A DNA stretch of 60,376 nucleotides. Origin: Burkholderiales bacterium (GTDB lineage Bacteria; Pseudomonadota; Gammaproteobacteria; Burkholderiales; Burkholderiaceae_C). The DNA lies in contig JABEVE010000030.1 in assembly GCA_013044035.1 (NCBI GenBank), positions 1 to 60,376 on the forward strand, in the 5' to 3' direction. How positions within the stretch are numbered: the stretch's first letter is position 1; each line of letters opens with the position of its first letter. Shown one piece after another: positions 18,754 to 30,569 of this stretch. The notes beneath the pieces were generated by a model. It searched no databases and had not been told where the DNA came from. It worked only from the letters and a program-made list of their open reading frames with translations. A program made the position numbers and the translations under genes.

Positions 18754-20160
18754 ATGGCTGTGGAACTAACATATTTTGGCTTTGTATTTATTCCTATTGC
18801 GATTTTTGTAGGTTTTCGAAACAATGTTGATTTGATTTATCTACTTATATTTTCATCGATATTTCAAGCGGCTTCTGTTTTGAATGTTAATTCACAATTC
18901 AGGTTTGGTTTGCAGCCCTATTATTTAGTTAGCATATTATTGACGGCTTCGATGTGTGTTCAAATCATAATTAATAAAGGCAAGATAGTAATAGAATCCA
19001 AGAAAAAAAATCTCGCCATTATTATATTATTATTTGGCGTTTATTCAGCTATTTCCTCGTTTATTTTGCCAGTTGTTTATAATGGAATGAATGTATATTC
19101 GCCTCGGCTCGGCATTGATGCCCAGGCAGAATTTGGTGGCGTCGCGTTAAGCTGGAGTTACAGCAATCTTGCCCAAGCTATATATATATTGCTTAACGTT
19201 TTTAACGTTGTCTTCGTACTCATTAACATTGAAAAATTAAAATTTCAACGAGCGAATCATTTTTTAATATTTTCTGCGTTTGTTGTTTCCATAGTTGGTT
19301 TATATCAATTTTTTGCAAATTATTTTGGACTTTATTTCCCTTCTCATTTTTTTTATTCAAACCCAACTTACTATATTGGTGATAATCAAAAAATAGCGAA
19401 TTATTTACGCATCAATAGCACCTTCTCAGAGCCTAGCGTTGCTGGAATTTTTCTTGCGTCTGTCACTCTGTATTTTTTTGCATCATCAATAAGTAAAAAA
19501 AAGTTTTCTAAATTATATTTTATTACAGCAATGATAATGGGTTTTTCTGCAGCAATCACAACTAGCACAACTGCGTATTTTGTACTTTTTATTGGATTTA
19601 TTTTGTTTGCTTTTTTTGAATTAATTTCTGCAATAATTAAAAGAAGGATTTCAAAGGTAGTTGTACTCATTTCATTCCTCACTTTAGCCATAGCAGTTGT
19701 CGCATTCAGCATCATCACATATTATGGTATATTCCCCGAATTTTACGACATGACTATAGATAAGACGCAATCGTTGTCTTATATTAATAGACAATTATCT
19801 AATGTGGCAGCCTTCAAAATAACGTTAGAGTCGTGGTTATTGGGCGTTGGCTTGGGTAGTAATAGGCCTTCAAGTTTTATTGCATATTTATTTAGCAATA
19901 TTGGTGTCATTGGCTCTTTTATATTTTTTGTTTTTTTGTGCAAACTTGTTCAATTCTCCTTGATTTATAGAGATAAATCGCTTCGAGTAAATTATGCGCC
20001 TGAGTTATTTTTCTTATGTGTTCTCCTCGGGATGGCCGCATCGGTTCCTGATTTAAGTTTTGGTATTTTGTGGATTGCCATTATCCTTGTATTATTATGG
20101 GGTGCGTCTGGCATGAGATTGCGTGCTGTTGGAGTTGTTGCGACATTAGATAATAAATAA
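18754..20160 (+). CDS. Wzy-like O-antigen polymerase
   Basis: Very hydrophobic 468-aa protein with about eleven membrane segments and one larger periplasmic loop (about residues 90-130 and again near 200-230). The C-terminal part has the O-antigen polymerase/ligase pattern (LGVGLGSNRPSSFIAYLFSN, then GIIGS-like GVIGSFIFFV). It would link flipped repeat units in the periplasm. Poor primary conservation of Wzy proteins makes the call topological. ATG at 18754. Last of the strongly AT-rich genes. Confidence 0.78.
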   Translation: MAVELTYFGFVFIPIAIFVGFRNNVDLIYLLIFSSIFQAASVLNVNSQFRFGLQPYYLVSILLTASMCVQIIINKGKIVIESKKKNLAIIILLFGVYSAISSFILPVVYNGMNVYSPRLGIDAQAEFGGVALSWSYSNLAQAIYILLNVFNVVFVLINIEKLKFQRANHFLIFSAFVVSIVGLYQFFANYFGLYFPSHFFYSNPTYYIGDNQKIANYLRINSTFSEPSVAGIFLASVTLYFFASSISKKKFSKLYFITAMIMGFSAAITTSTTAYFVLFIGFILFAFFELISAIIKRRISKVVVLISFLTLAIAVVAFSIITYYGIFPEFYDMTIDKTQSLSYINRQLSNVAAFKITLESWLLGVGLGSNRPSSFIAYLFSNIGVIGSFIFFVFLCKLVQFSLIYRDKSLRVNYAPELFFLCVLLGMAASVPDLSFGILWIAIILVLLWGASGMRLRAVGVVATLDNK

Positions 20161-20183
20161 TACAAGTTAAATTCATCATATTC

Positions 20184-21224
20184 ATGTCTATTTATATCAA
20201 CACACGCGTGCTACACTCACATTTGACAGGTGTGCAGCGTTATGTCATTGAACTCGTTGAGCGTTTCGGAGCAAACCCCACCTTGGTTGCACCTCGCCGC
20301 ACGATGCAGGGTGCAAACGGACATGCATGGGAGCAATTCATACTTCCTTTGAAGGTAGCTCGGAATACCTTGTTTAGCCCTTCGATCACTGGCCCGCTTG
20401 CTGTCAAGAGGCAAGTCGTAGCGATACATGATGTAGTTCCGCTGGATCATCCTGAGTGGTTGAATCCAAAATTTGCGGCTTGGTATGGTTTTTTGGTACC
20501 GAAACTCGCTCGGCGTGTTGCTCATGTTGTGACCATTTCAGAATTCTCTAAATCTCGCATTCTTGCCCATACTCGGATGGATGAGAGGCAAATCACGGTA
20601 ACTCCCCTAGCTGCTGATGCGAAATTCCGCCCGTTGCCGCAAGATGTAATTGATGAGAGTTTGGGCTCGTTGAATTTGCCGACTCGTCACTATATTCTTT
20701 GCGTTGGCTCACTTGAGCCGCGTAAAAACCTTGCACGGCTTCTTCAGGCATGGCGGCTGATTGAAAAGCGAATTCCCGATGATGTCTGGCTCGTGCTGAC
20801 TGGTAAGCAAGGGAATGCGCGTGTGTTTGCTCATGACGCTGGCTTGAACGAACTCCCGCGGCGTGTTCATCTCACGGGGCATGTCCTGGATGAACAACTT
20901 CCGGCGCTTTATGCTGGCGCCCTGGTGTTTGCCTATCCTTCCGTGTATGAAGGTTTTGGCTTGCCACCACTGGAAGCCATGGCTTGTGGCGTGCCGGTTT
21001 TAACGGGAAATCAAACTTCCTTGCCCGAGGTTGTCGGCGATGCCGGAGTGACGGTGGATCCCTATGATGTGGATGCCCTGGCGGATGGAATGGTGCGTTT
21101 GGTTGAGGACGGCGCGCTTCGAGACCAACTCCGTTCCAAAGGTTTGGTGCGGACGAAGCAATTCAGTTGGGATGAGACTGCAAGAAGAACCTGGGAAATC
21201 CTGGAAAGGGTCGATCGATCATGA
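20184..21224 (+). CDS. Family 4 glycosyltransferase (first of pair)
   Basis: GT-B retaining glycosyltransferase of 346 aa. The C-terminal donor domain shows VGSLEPRKNLARLLQAW, HLTGHVLDEQLPALYAGA and the EX7E motif EGFGLPPLEAMACGVPV; the N-terminal domain has HLTGVQRYVIELV. WbdA/mannosyltransferase-like enzymes of this type often use GDP-mannose or GDP-rhamnose, which suits the downstream manC-gmd-rmd genes, but the donor is inferred. It overlaps the next glycosyltransferase by four bases (ATGA), so the pair is translationally coupled. Base composition starts to return to GC-rich. Confidence 0.88.
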   Translation: MSIYINTRVLHSHLTGVQRYVIELVERFGANPTLVAPRRTMQGANGHAWEQFILPLKVARNTLFSPSITGPLAVKRQVVAIHDVVPLDHPEWLNPKFAAWYGFLVPKLARRVAHVVTISEFSKSRILAHTRMDERQITVTPLAADAKFRPLPQDVIDESLGSLNLPTRHYILCVGSLEPRKNLARLLQAWRLIEKRIPDDVWLVLTGKQGNARVFAHDAGLNELPRRVHLTGHVLDEQLPALYAGALVFAYPSVYEGFGLPPLEAMACGVPVLTGNQTSLPEVVGDAGVTVDPYDVDALADGMVRLVEDGALRDQLRSKGLVRTKQFSWDETARRTWEILERVDRS

Positions 21225-22372
21225 CTCGAATTGCAGTTGTTCACGATTGGCTGGTGACCTATGCTGGTGCAGAGCGTGTTCTGGAACAAATTTTGTTGCT
21301 CTATCCGGATGCTGATTTTTTTTGCGTCTGTGATTTTCTGGCTGATACAGACCGAGGTTTTCTTGGTGGTCGTCAACCCGTCACGACTTTCATACAAAAT
21401 CTTCCCGGTGCTCGCAAGCGTTACCGCAACTACCTTCCTTTGATGCCATTGGCTATTGAGCAGCTTGATGTCTCGGATTATGACTTGATCATCTCCAGTT
21501 CTCATGCTGTAGCCAAGGGTGTGCTTACCGGCCCGGATCAATTGCATATAAGTTATGTCTATTCCCCCATTCGCTACGCTTGGGATTTGCAGCACCAATA
21601 TTTACGTGAATCTGGCCTAAGCCGAGGGTTGAAAGGCTGGTTTGCAAAATGCTTGCTCCATAAAATTCGCTTATGGGATGTCCGCACATCAAATGGTGTT
21701 GACCATTTTATTGCTGACTCAAAATTTATTGCGCGCCGCATCTGGAAAATCTATCGCCGTGAGGCTGCGGTGATTTATCCTCCGGTTGATATGAATGCTT
21801 TCAGTGTGCGGGAGCAAAAAGAGGCGTTTTATTTGACGGCGTCTCGTATGGTTCCTTATAAGCGTATTGATCTTATTGTTGAGGCTTTTAAAGGCATGCC
21901 CGACAAGCATTTGAAAGTGATTGGGGACGGACCTGATTTCGCTAAAATACAGGCTTCTGCAAGGGGGTTTTCTAATATTGAATTGCTTGGCTATATTGCA
22001 AGTCAGGAAATGGCAGAATATATGGCTTCGGCAAGTGCCTTCATTTTTGCAGCGGAAGAAGACTTTGGCATTACCCCTGTCGAGGCGCAAGCTTGCGGAA
22101 CGCCAGTCATTGCCTTTGGCAAAGGCGGCTCTTTGGAAACCGTGCGTGGCCTTGGGCGGTGTGAGGCCAAGCCTACAGGTCTGTTTTTTTATGAACAAAC
22201 TGCGTCTTCTATTATTGATGCCGTTCAACGTTTTGAGCAGAGCAATGATTTAATCACTGCTGAGGCATGCCGTGTACATGCTGAGACTTTTGCCATTGAA
22301 CGATTCAAAACTGAATTCAAGCAATTTGTCGATCAAGCATGGAGTAATTTTCATCTGGCAAGGGCGGCGTAG
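21221..22372 (+). CDS. Family 4 glycosyltransferase (second of pair)
   Basis: GT-B glycosyltransferase of 383 aa. N-terminal RIAVVHDWLVTYAGAERVLE is typical of WbaZ-like mannosyl/rhamnosyltransferases. The C-terminal domain has YLTASRMVPYKRIDLIVEAF, KVIGDGPDF, and the EX7E motif EDFGITPVEAQACGTPVIA. Probably adds mannose or D-rhamnose to the growing repeat unit; specificity unproven. Starts inside the stop of the upstream glycosyltransferase. Confidence 0.88.
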   Translation: MTRIAVVHDWLVTYAGAERVLEQILLLYPDADFFCVCDFLADTDRGFLGGRQPVTTFIQNLPGARKRYRNYLPLMPLAIEQLDVSDYDLIISSSHAVAKGVLTGPDQLHISYVYSPIRYAWDLQHQYLRESGLSRGLKGWFAKCLLHKIRLWDVRTSNGVDHFIADSKFIARRIWKIYRREAAVIYPPVDMNAFSVREQKEAFYLTASRMVPYKRIDLIVEAFKGMPDKHLKVIGDGPDFAKIQASARGFSNIELLGYIASQEMAEYMASASAFIFAAEEDFGITPVEAQACGTPVIAFGKGGSLETVRGLGRCEAKPTGLFFYEQTASSIIDAVQRFEQSNDLITAEACRVHAETFAIERFKTEFKQFVDQAWSNFHLARAA

Positions 22373-22407
22373 AACTGCCGGTTCCTTCCTTTTAACTGCA
22401 ATACACC

Positions 22408-25024
<2,617 letters not shown>

Positions 25025-25048
25025 TGGCGTGTGATGTTGGCATCAGTT

Positions 25049-25083
25049 GGCATTGATTACAATGCCTGCATTGCTATCAATGC
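25049..25083. promoter_or_regulatory. Tandem palindromes upstream of fitAB-type genes, likely operator
   Basis: Two neighbouring inverted repeats share one core: GGCATTG-ATTA-CAATGCC (25049-25066) and GCATTG-CTAT-CAATGC (25068-25083). They lie 15-49 bp upstream of the antitoxin start. FitA-type antitoxins repress their own operon at paired inverted repeats, so this is the expected place and form. Direct repeats TTGGCAT stand just upstream at 25037 and 25047. Confidence 0.65.
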
Positions 25084-25097
25084 TTGATGGGGCTCAT

Positions 25098-25346
25098 ATG
25101 GCGACTTTGACCATTCGAAATCTGGATGAAGCCCTGAAATCAACCCTGCGGGTGCGGGCGGCAGGCCATGGGCACTCCATGGAAGAGGAGGTGCGCAGCA
25201 TTTTGCGTCAGGCCTTGTCCAAGCCGATTCCTGACCGGGGTTTGGGCCAGCGGCTGGCAGGCCGCTTTCAGGCCGTCGCGACGGAGTTGCCCATGCCCGC
25301 AAGATCGTTGCCGCGTCCAGCGCCGCAGTGGGATGAGCCTGCATGA
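25098..25346 (+). CDS. FitA-like ribbon-helix-helix antitoxin
   Basis: Antitoxin of 82 aa. The N-terminal ribbon-helix-helix (MATLTIRNLDEALKSTLRVR, then HGHSMEEEVRSILRQAL) is the FitA/VapB DNA-binding type; the C-terminal tail, which would wrap the toxin, is Pro/Arg-rich. It overlaps the toxin start by four bases (ATGA). The pair sits between gmd and rmd, which normally work together, so it looks like an insertion into the sugar operon. GG-rich ribosome site before the ATG. Confidence 0.88.
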   Translation: MATLTIRNLDEALKSTLRVRAAGHGHSMEEEVRSILRQALSKPIPDRGLGQRLAGRFQAVATELPMPARSLPRPAPQWDEPA

Positions 25347-25771
25347 TTTTGCTCGACACGAATGTGCTGTCGGAATGCATGCGCCCAGTCCCGGCCGCCC
25401 CCGTTGTGGCATGGCTCGATGCGCAGGCGGCTGGACAGGTGTGGGTCTGTGCCATCAGCCGCGCCGAAATTGCATTGGGTGTTGCCCTGTTGGCCGATGG
25501 ACGACGCAAACTTGCCTTGGGTATGGCGGCCGAGGGCATGTTTGCTGAAGATTTTGCCGGCCGCTGCCTGCCTTTCGATGAGCAGGCAGCCAACCGGTAC
25601 GCAGCCATCGTCTCGGCGCGTACCCGTCTTGGTCGCCCGGTCAGTGTGGAAGATGCGCAGATTGCCGCCATCGCGCTGGCGCACGGCATGACGCTGGCCA
25701 CCCGAAACGAACGTGATTTTGAGGCGATCGATGGACTATCGGTCGTGAATCCTTGGCGGGCGGCACCTTGA
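25343..25771 (+). CDS. FitB/VapC-type PIN-domain toxin
   Basis: PIN-domain ribonuclease of 142 aa, expected to be held inactive by the upstream antitoxin. Catalytic acids are visible: Asp5 in LLDTNVLSE, Glu near 43 in SRAEIALGV, Asp near 103 in VEDAQIAAIA and Asp near 125 in NERDFEAIDGL. FitB-type hallmark LSECMRP follows the first motif. All key residues are intact, so the toxin is probably functional. The 211 bp after it, up to rmd, hold nothing recognisable. Confidence 0.9.
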   Translation: MILLDTNVLSECMRPVPAAPVVAWLDAQAAGQVWVCAISRAEIALGVALLADGRRKLALGMAAEGMFAEDFAGRCLPFDEQAANRYAAIVSARTRLGRPVSVEDAQIAAIALAHGMTLATRNERDFEAIDGLSVVNPWRAAP

Positions 25772-25982
25772 GCACGGGGTCAGATTGTGGCGGGGCGGGG
25801 CCTGGCCAGCTTGGAATTGCGATGGGAGTTTTGCATGGATGCCCTGCCGCCTGCAACTGCGCTCGCACACCGCTGTGATGCCTTGGGACAGCCGATCTGC
25901 GCTTGCGCGACACCGCCCTCGCCCTGGCGGTGAATATTCTGGTCGGGTGAGGAGACGGTGGCCTTTCGCATGACGGCTAGAT

Positions 25983-26930
25983 ATGAACCTGCATGACATG
26001 CGCGACCACCCAGAGAATAAATTGACTCAAACAGTCCTCATCACCGGCCTGCGCGGTTTTACCGGCCACTACCTGGGTACCGCCCTGCGCGCCTGCGGCG
26101 CCCGCGTGGTGGGGCTGGTGCAAGGCTCGGCCGAGGGTGCGGATGAAATCGCCTGCGACCTGACCGACGCTCGAACCGTGCGTGCCGCAGTAGCCCTGGT
26201 GCGGCCCACCCAGGTGGTGCATCTTGCGGCCTTGGCCTTTGTCGGCCATGCCGATGCGCGGGCGTTCTACGACGTGAACCTGTTCGGCACCCTCAACCTG
26301 CTGGAAGCCTTGGCGGATCTGCCCGATGTCATGGACACACCGCTGAGCAAGGTGCTCATCGCCAGCTCGGCCAATGTGTACGGCACACCGGAGGTGGAAG
26401 TCATCAGCGAAGCCGTGTGCCCCGCCCCGGTGAACCACTATGCCTGCAGCAAACTGGCCATGGAACACATGGCGCGCACGTGGATGGAGCGCCTGCCCAT
26501 CGTCATCGCCCGGCCATTCAACTACACCGGGGTGGGGCAGGACGAGAAATTTCTCATCCCCAAGATCGTGAGCCACTTCAAGCGGCGGGCGCCGCTCATC
26601 GAGCTGGGCAACCTGGACGTGGCGCGAGACTTCTCCGACGTGCGCGACGTGGTGGCGGCTTATCTGGGTTTGCTGGATGCGCCGCAGAGCACCGGCCAGA
26701 CGGTGAATGTGTGTTCCGGCCGCGCCTACGCCCTGCGCGACGTGCTGGCTATGGCATCGACCATCAGCGGCCACGCGCTGAAGGTGCGCGTGAATCCGGC
26801 ATTCGTGCGCACCAATGAAATTTCGGTTTTGCGCGGTTCTCACGACAAACTCACGCAAGCCACTGGTTTTGAGCCGCGTTTTGCGTTGAACGACACGTTG
26901 ATCTGGATGCTGAACAGCGTCTCCCCGTAG
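25983..26930 (+). CDS. rmd: GDP-6-deoxy-D-lyxo-4-hexulose reductase
   Basis: Short-chain dehydrogenase-fold enzyme of 315 aa, best read as Rmd, which reduces the Gmd product to GDP-D-rhamnose. Rossmann motif TGLRGFTGHYL (near 20), SSANVYG (near 122), YACSKLAMEHM (near 150, catalytic Tyr-Lys), RPFNYTGVGQDEKFLIPKIV and ARDFSDVRDVV. GDP-fucose synthase (Fcl) and GDP-6-deoxytalose synthase are alternatives; the short VLITG start and RPFNYTGVGQ favour Rmd. It follows gmd with the toxin-antitoxin pair in between. Confidence 0.82.
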   Translation: MNLHDMRDHPENKLTQTVLITGLRGFTGHYLGTALRACGARVVGLVQGSAEGADEIACDLTDARTVRAAVALVRPTQVVHLAALAFVGHADARAFYDVNLFGTLNLLEALADLPDVMDTPLSKVLIASSANVYGTPEVEVISEAVCPAPVNHYACSKLAMEHMARTWMERLPIVIARPFNYTGVGQDEKFLIPKIVSHFKRRAPLIELGNLDVARDFSDVRDVVAAYLGLLDAPQSTGQTVNVCSGRAYALRDVLAMASTISGHALKVRVNPAFVRTNEISVLRGSHDKLTQATGFEPRFALNDTLIWMLNSVSP

Positions 26931-27098
26931 AGGCTGGAGGGTGCGTAGGACAACAATCAACGCCCTGTTAGCCACGCCCTGTTGCATGACCGACGCTCGA
27001 GGCGCCGGGTCGAGCGGCCAGTGCAGGGAGACTCCGGGCTGCGGTCAAACGCGGCCAGCTGCTGGGCATTCGCTTCGGCCAAAGGGGGCGTCGATCAA

Positions 27099-28382
27099 TC
27101 AGTCTGCCCCATCGAGCATGCGGGCTACGCGGGGTGCGGGCGGTGACGACGACCCATCGTTGGCATGTTGTCGCGCCAGACTCGCCACCGCCGCGAGCAG
27201 CAAGCCCAGCATCACCACGAAAAAGCGCCCTTCGTTTACATCCAGCAGCAGGGAGTTGAACAGGCTGCCCACGGCAATGGTGACGATGACGCCGTGCAGG
27301 GTGTCGCGCTCGATGGCTGGCAGCTTGCGGCCGTCGCGCCATGCGGCAATGCCCATGCCCAGCAGGAGCGCGAGGCCGATGACGCCGAGCTGCACCGTGG
27401 TGCTGAGATATTCGTTGTGGGGGTTCACGGCGTCCAGCGTGTGGGTGCCGGCCACGAGCTTGCCGTACTCCTCATGCAGGCTGCCGGTGCCGGTGCCGGC
27501 GATGGGGTGCTGGGCGATGAGACGCAGGCTGTTGTGCCAGAACTGCAGGCGCAGGCCGAGAGAATTGGTGTTCAGGTTGCCGTCGCGGGTGCGTTCGAAC
27601 TGCTGGTATTGCTGAATGTTCTGCACAGCCAGTTCCAGCCGCGTCTTGGCCACGGGAAACGCGGTGAACGCCACCCCTGCCAGTACCGCGGCGCCGAGCG
27701 CGCCGATGACCAGACCGCGCAACTTGAAGCGCTGCCACGCCAGCAGCACGATGAGGGCGAAGACGATGACATAGCCGGTGCGGGCAATGTTGACGTAGAG
27801 CAGATCGAACGTCATCCACAGCGCGATGGCCGCCCACAGCCAGCGCCAGCGGCCCGGCTCGAAGGCCTTGCGGGCGAGGCCGTAGGCGGCGAAAGCCATG
27901 ATCGTGCCGAAGTGGATATGGCCCTGCACCACGGATTCATGCAGGCTCGCGGGCACCCAGTTGAAAAAGCGCAGATAGGACAACGCCGTGGCGATGACCG
28001 CACCTAGAAAAAAAGCGTGAATGGCGCGGCGACGCCAAACGGGATGCGTCAACGCCATGATCAACACCGGAATGAGCAGCAACTTGGCGTACTTGCCCAT
28101 GAAGTTGCTCACGCCATGCGCGGTGCCGGCGCTGTAGGTGGTGCCGATGACGAACATCAGCAGCAATGCCGTGGCCCACAGCGCCGTGGGCACCGCGCGC
28201 CAGCGCTGAAACTGCTCGCCCCAGCGCCTGCTGAGCAGCCAGGAGAGCAGGAGCAGGACGGTGGCGATGGACCCCAGCGCGGTGGGCAAGGGTAGTGTGA
28301 AGGCCATGAACACGGCCGCAAGATCGACCAGACGCCAATGACCGGCGGCGAGTGGGGGTTGTGCGAGGGGTTGTTGGGTCAT
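27099..28382 (-). CDS. O-antigen ligase (WaaL/RfaL) family protein
   Basis: Inner-membrane protein of 427 aa with about eleven membrane segments and the Wzy_C/ligase domain. Large periplasmic loop near residues 260-330, containing NTNSLGLRLQFWHNSLRLIA, HPIAGTGTGSLHEEYGK and the ligase-typical NPHNEYLSTTVQLGV. Would transfer polymerised O-antigen to lipid A-core, closing the pathway begun by WcaJ. It is on the strand opposite to the polysaccharide locus and convergent with rmd. The start at 28382 is chosen because the frame upstream crosses a palindromic repeat. Confidence 0.85.
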   Translation of the reverse strand: MTQQPLAQPPLAAGHWRLVDLAAVFMAFTLPLPTALGSIATVLLLLSWLLSRRWGEQFQRWRAVPTALWATALLLMFVIGTTYSAGTAHGVSNFMGKYAKLLLIPVLIMALTHPVWRRRAIHAFFLGAVIATALSYLRFFNWVPASLHESVVQGHIHFGTIMAFAAYGLARKAFEPGRWRWLWAAIALWMTFDLLYVNIARTGYVIVFALIVLLAWQRFKLRGLVIGALGAAVLAGVAFTAFPVAKTRLELAVQNIQQYQQFERTRDGNLNTNSLGLRLQFWHNSLRLIAQHPIAGTGTGSLHEEYGKLVAGTHTLDAVNPHNEYLSTTVQLGVIGLALLLGMGIAAWRDGRKLPAIERDTLHGVIVTIAVGSLFNSLLLDVNEGRFFVVMLGLLLAAVASLARQHANDGSSSPPAPRVARMLDGAD

Positions 28383-28511
28383 GGGGTGATCGCGGTGGGC
28401 GCAGGCCATGTCTTGCCGGCTCTGGCGATGGTCAGGGTTGGCAATAGACGCGAAGCGGGGTGCTGTTCTCCCCCTCCCGGCCTCCCCTGCTCTTTCCGTG
28501 GCCGAGGATGA

Positions 28512-28547
28512 ACCCGCTCCCTCCCCATGCATGGGGAGGGAGCGGGT
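28512..28547. repeat. 36-bp perfect palindrome
   Basis: ACCCGCTCCCTCCCCATG and its exact reverse complement meet at 28529/28530 without a loop. It lies between minE and the ligase gene, both on the minus strand. It could act as a terminator-like hairpin or be a dispersed palindromic repeat. No second copy was noticed in the window. Confidence 0.85.
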
Positions 28548-28644
28548 GGGGAGGGGGTCAAACCGCTGCACATGGGTAACGCAACACCCCGATGCACGCG
28601 CTCAAGGCCGGCAGCACTTCGGCCCCGCGCACGGCAACGGCGCA

Positions 28645-28896
28645 TCACCCCTGTTGAATTTCGATTTTCACTTCCAGCACTTCCAGCGAGCCGTGGTGTT
28701 CAAGCTTGACCTGGATGTCGTCCTGGCTGATTTTCACGTATTTGGAAATGACGGCGACCAACTCGCGCTGCAGCGCCGGCAGGTAGTCGGCGGGGGAGCC
28801 GGAGACGCGCTCGTGGGCCAGGATGATTTGCAGCCGCTCTTTGGCGATGCTGGCGGTTTTCTTCTTCTCGCCGAGCAAAAAGGACAGGATGGACAT
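28645..28896 (-). CDS. minE: MinE, cell division topological factor
   Basis: 83-aa partner of MinD that drives pole-to-pole oscillation by stimulating MinD ATPase. N-terminal [20 protein letters not shown] provides the membrane-targeting and MinD-contact helix; QIILAHER is the family motif; the C-terminal half is the topological-specificity domain. The ATG at 28896 is preferred over 28914 because the longer form would overlap minD. Last gene of the minC-minD-minE operon, 14 nt after minD. Confidence 0.95.
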   Translation of the reverse strand: MSILSFLLGEKKKTASIAKERLQIILAHERVSGSPADYLPALQRELVAVISKYVKISQDDIQVKLEHHGSLEVLEVKIEIQQG

Positions 28897-28910
28897 GGCG
28901 CTTGCTCCCA

Positions 28911-29723
28911 TCAACGGCCGAACAGGCGCTTGATGAACCCGGGCTTCTGGTAGTCGGTGAAGCGCATGGGGCGTTCTTCGCCGAGGAAGCGGGCGATCAC
29001 GTCCTGGTAGGCGCTGGCCACGTCGCTGTTGTCCAGATGGATGGCGGGCAGGCCCTGGTTGGAGGCTTGCAGCACACTTTCGCTTTCGGGCACGACGCCG
29101 ATGAGCTTCAGGCGCAGGATGTCCTGGATGTCGTCGATCGACAGCATTTCGCCTTCAGCCACGCGCTTGGCGTTGTAGCGGGTGATGAGCAGATGCTCGC
29201 GGATGGGCTCGGCGCCGTCGATGGCGCGCTTGGTCTTGGAGCCGAGAATGCCGAGAATGCGGTCCGAGTCGCGCACCGACGAGACTTCCGGGTTGGTGAC
29301 GATCAGCGCCTCGTCGGCGAAGTGCATGGCCAGCAGCGCGCCGCTTTCGATGCCGGCCGGGCTGTCGCACACGATGTAGGTGAAGCCCATCGCGTCGAGG
29401 TCCTTGAGCACCTTCTCCACGCCGTCCTTCGTCAGCGCGTCCTTGTCGCGGGTTTGCGAGGCGGGCAGCACGAACAGGTTGTCGCACTGCTTGTCCTTGA
29501 TCAGCGCCTGGTTGAGGTTGGCCTCGCCCTGGATGACGTTGATGAAGTCGTACACCACGCGGCGCTCGCAGCCCATGATGAGGTCGAGGTTGCGCAGTCC
29601 GACGTCGAAGTCGATGACGGCGGTTTTGTGGCCGCGCAGGGCCAGGCCGGTGGCGAAGGAGGCGCTGGTGGTGGTCTTGCCGACCCCGCCTTTGCCGGAT
29701 GTGACGACGATGATTCTGGCCAT
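28911..29723 (-). CDS. minD: MinD, septum-site ATPase
   Basis: 270-aa deviant Walker ATPase that recruits MinC to the membrane. Walker [10 protein letters not shown] (10-18), switch motifs [14 protein letters not shown] (38-51) and CDSPAGIE (near 118-125). The C-terminus ends in an amphipathic membrane-targeting helix with [13 protein letters not shown]. Middle gene of minCDE; ATG at 29723 preceded by the minC stop 48 nt away. Confidence 0.97.
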   Translation of the reverse strand: MARIIVVTSGKGGVGKTTTSASFATGLALRGHKTAVIDFDVGLRNLDLIMGCERRVVYDFINVIQGEANLNQALIKDKQCDNLFVLPASQTRDKDALTKDGVEKVLKDLDAMGFTYIVCDSPAGIESGALLAMHFADEALIVTNPEVSSVRDSDRILGILGSKTKRAIDGAEPIREHLLITRYNAKRVAEGEMLSIDDIQDILRLKLIGVVPESESVLQASNQGLPAIHLDNSDVASAYQDVIARFLGEERPMRFTDYQKPGFIKRLFGR

Positions 29724-29771
29724 GGTTGCTGGGTGTTGGTGGTTGAAGATGGAGGGGACCGGGCGACGGAA

Positions 29772-30569
29772 TTACTTCAGTTTCAGCGCTTCGATGCGCA
29801 AGGCGCTGCCGTCCAGCAGCACATGCGCCGGCTTGCCCATGACGCTGGCCGGCAGTGGCTGATCAGCGGTGCGGTAAACCCCAGCGATGGCCACCAGCTC
29901 GGGTTCGAAGCAGGTGCTGAAGATGCGGGCGCCCTCGGCGCCATGAGCTCCCGCCAACGCCCGGCCGCGCAGCGGCGCATACACATGGATATTGCCGCCG
30001 GCAATGATCTCGGCGCCGTGGCTCACCACGTCGAGCACGATCAGGTCGCCGGGGGTGTACACACGCTGGCCCGAGCGCAGGGGCTTGTCGATCAGCAGGG
30101 TGGCGTGGGCAGGCTCGGCTTCGGCCTGCGGCTGTACTGCGCCTGCGGTGGCGCCGGACCGCGCGGACGGCGGCGCGGTGCCGGGTGCGGCCGAGCCTGG
30201 CTGCGGGGTAGCCCGCGAGCTGTCGGCAGCTTCGGCGGTGGGTGGCTTGCGTGGGGCGGCGTGGCTGTCGAGCCGGGGCAGGGATGCCGCAGCCCAGCCG
30301 ACCTGGGCCTCGTTGGCCACCACGCCGATGGGGCGCAGGCGCAAACCCGTGAGCCAGGTGGCCAGGGCGTTCACGTCCAGGCTGGCGTCGTCGTCGAGCC
30401 GGCGCAGGTCCAGCACCACGGCGTCGCCGGCGAAAAATTCGGGCGCGGCGTCAAAGCGCTGCTGCAGGGCGGCCTGCAGCGCGGCGATGTCGGCGGTTTT
30501 CAACGCCAGGTGCAGCGCGTCCACCGCTCCGGCGCGCAAGTCGAACAGGCTGGATTTGCGCGTGTTCAT
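29772..30569 (-). CDS. minC: MinC, septum formation inhibitor
   Basis: 265-aa FtsZ-polymerisation inhibitor. The N-terminal FtsZ-interacting domain (about 1-110) is followed by a long Ala/Pro-rich linker (about 110-155). The C-terminal beta-helix domain has LLIDKPLRSGQRVYTPGDL, VSHGAEIIAGGNIHVYAPLR, GRALAGAHG and ARIFSTCFEPELVAIAGVY, all diagnostic. The start at 30569 drops a 138-residue upstream extension that has no MinC similarity and would run into the divergent aidB promoter. Confidence 0.95.
   Translation of the reverse strand: MNTRKSSLFDLRAGAVDALHLALKTADIAALQAALQQRFDAAPEFFAGDAVVLDLRRLDDDASLDVNALATWLTGLRLRPIGVVANEAQVGWAAASLPRLDSHAAPRKPPTAEAADSSRATPQPGSAAPGTAPPSARSGATAGAVQPQAEAEPAHATLLIDKPLRSGQRVYTPGDLIVLDVVSHGAEIIAGGNIHVYAPLRGRALAGAHGAEGARIFSTCFEPELVAIAGVYRTADQPLPASVMGKPAHVLLDGSALRIEALKLK

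Noticed and set aside
26941-27615. 224-codon plus-strand frame after rmd
   Set aside because: Antisense of the O-antigen ligase gene; Ser/Arg-rich low-complexity sequence.
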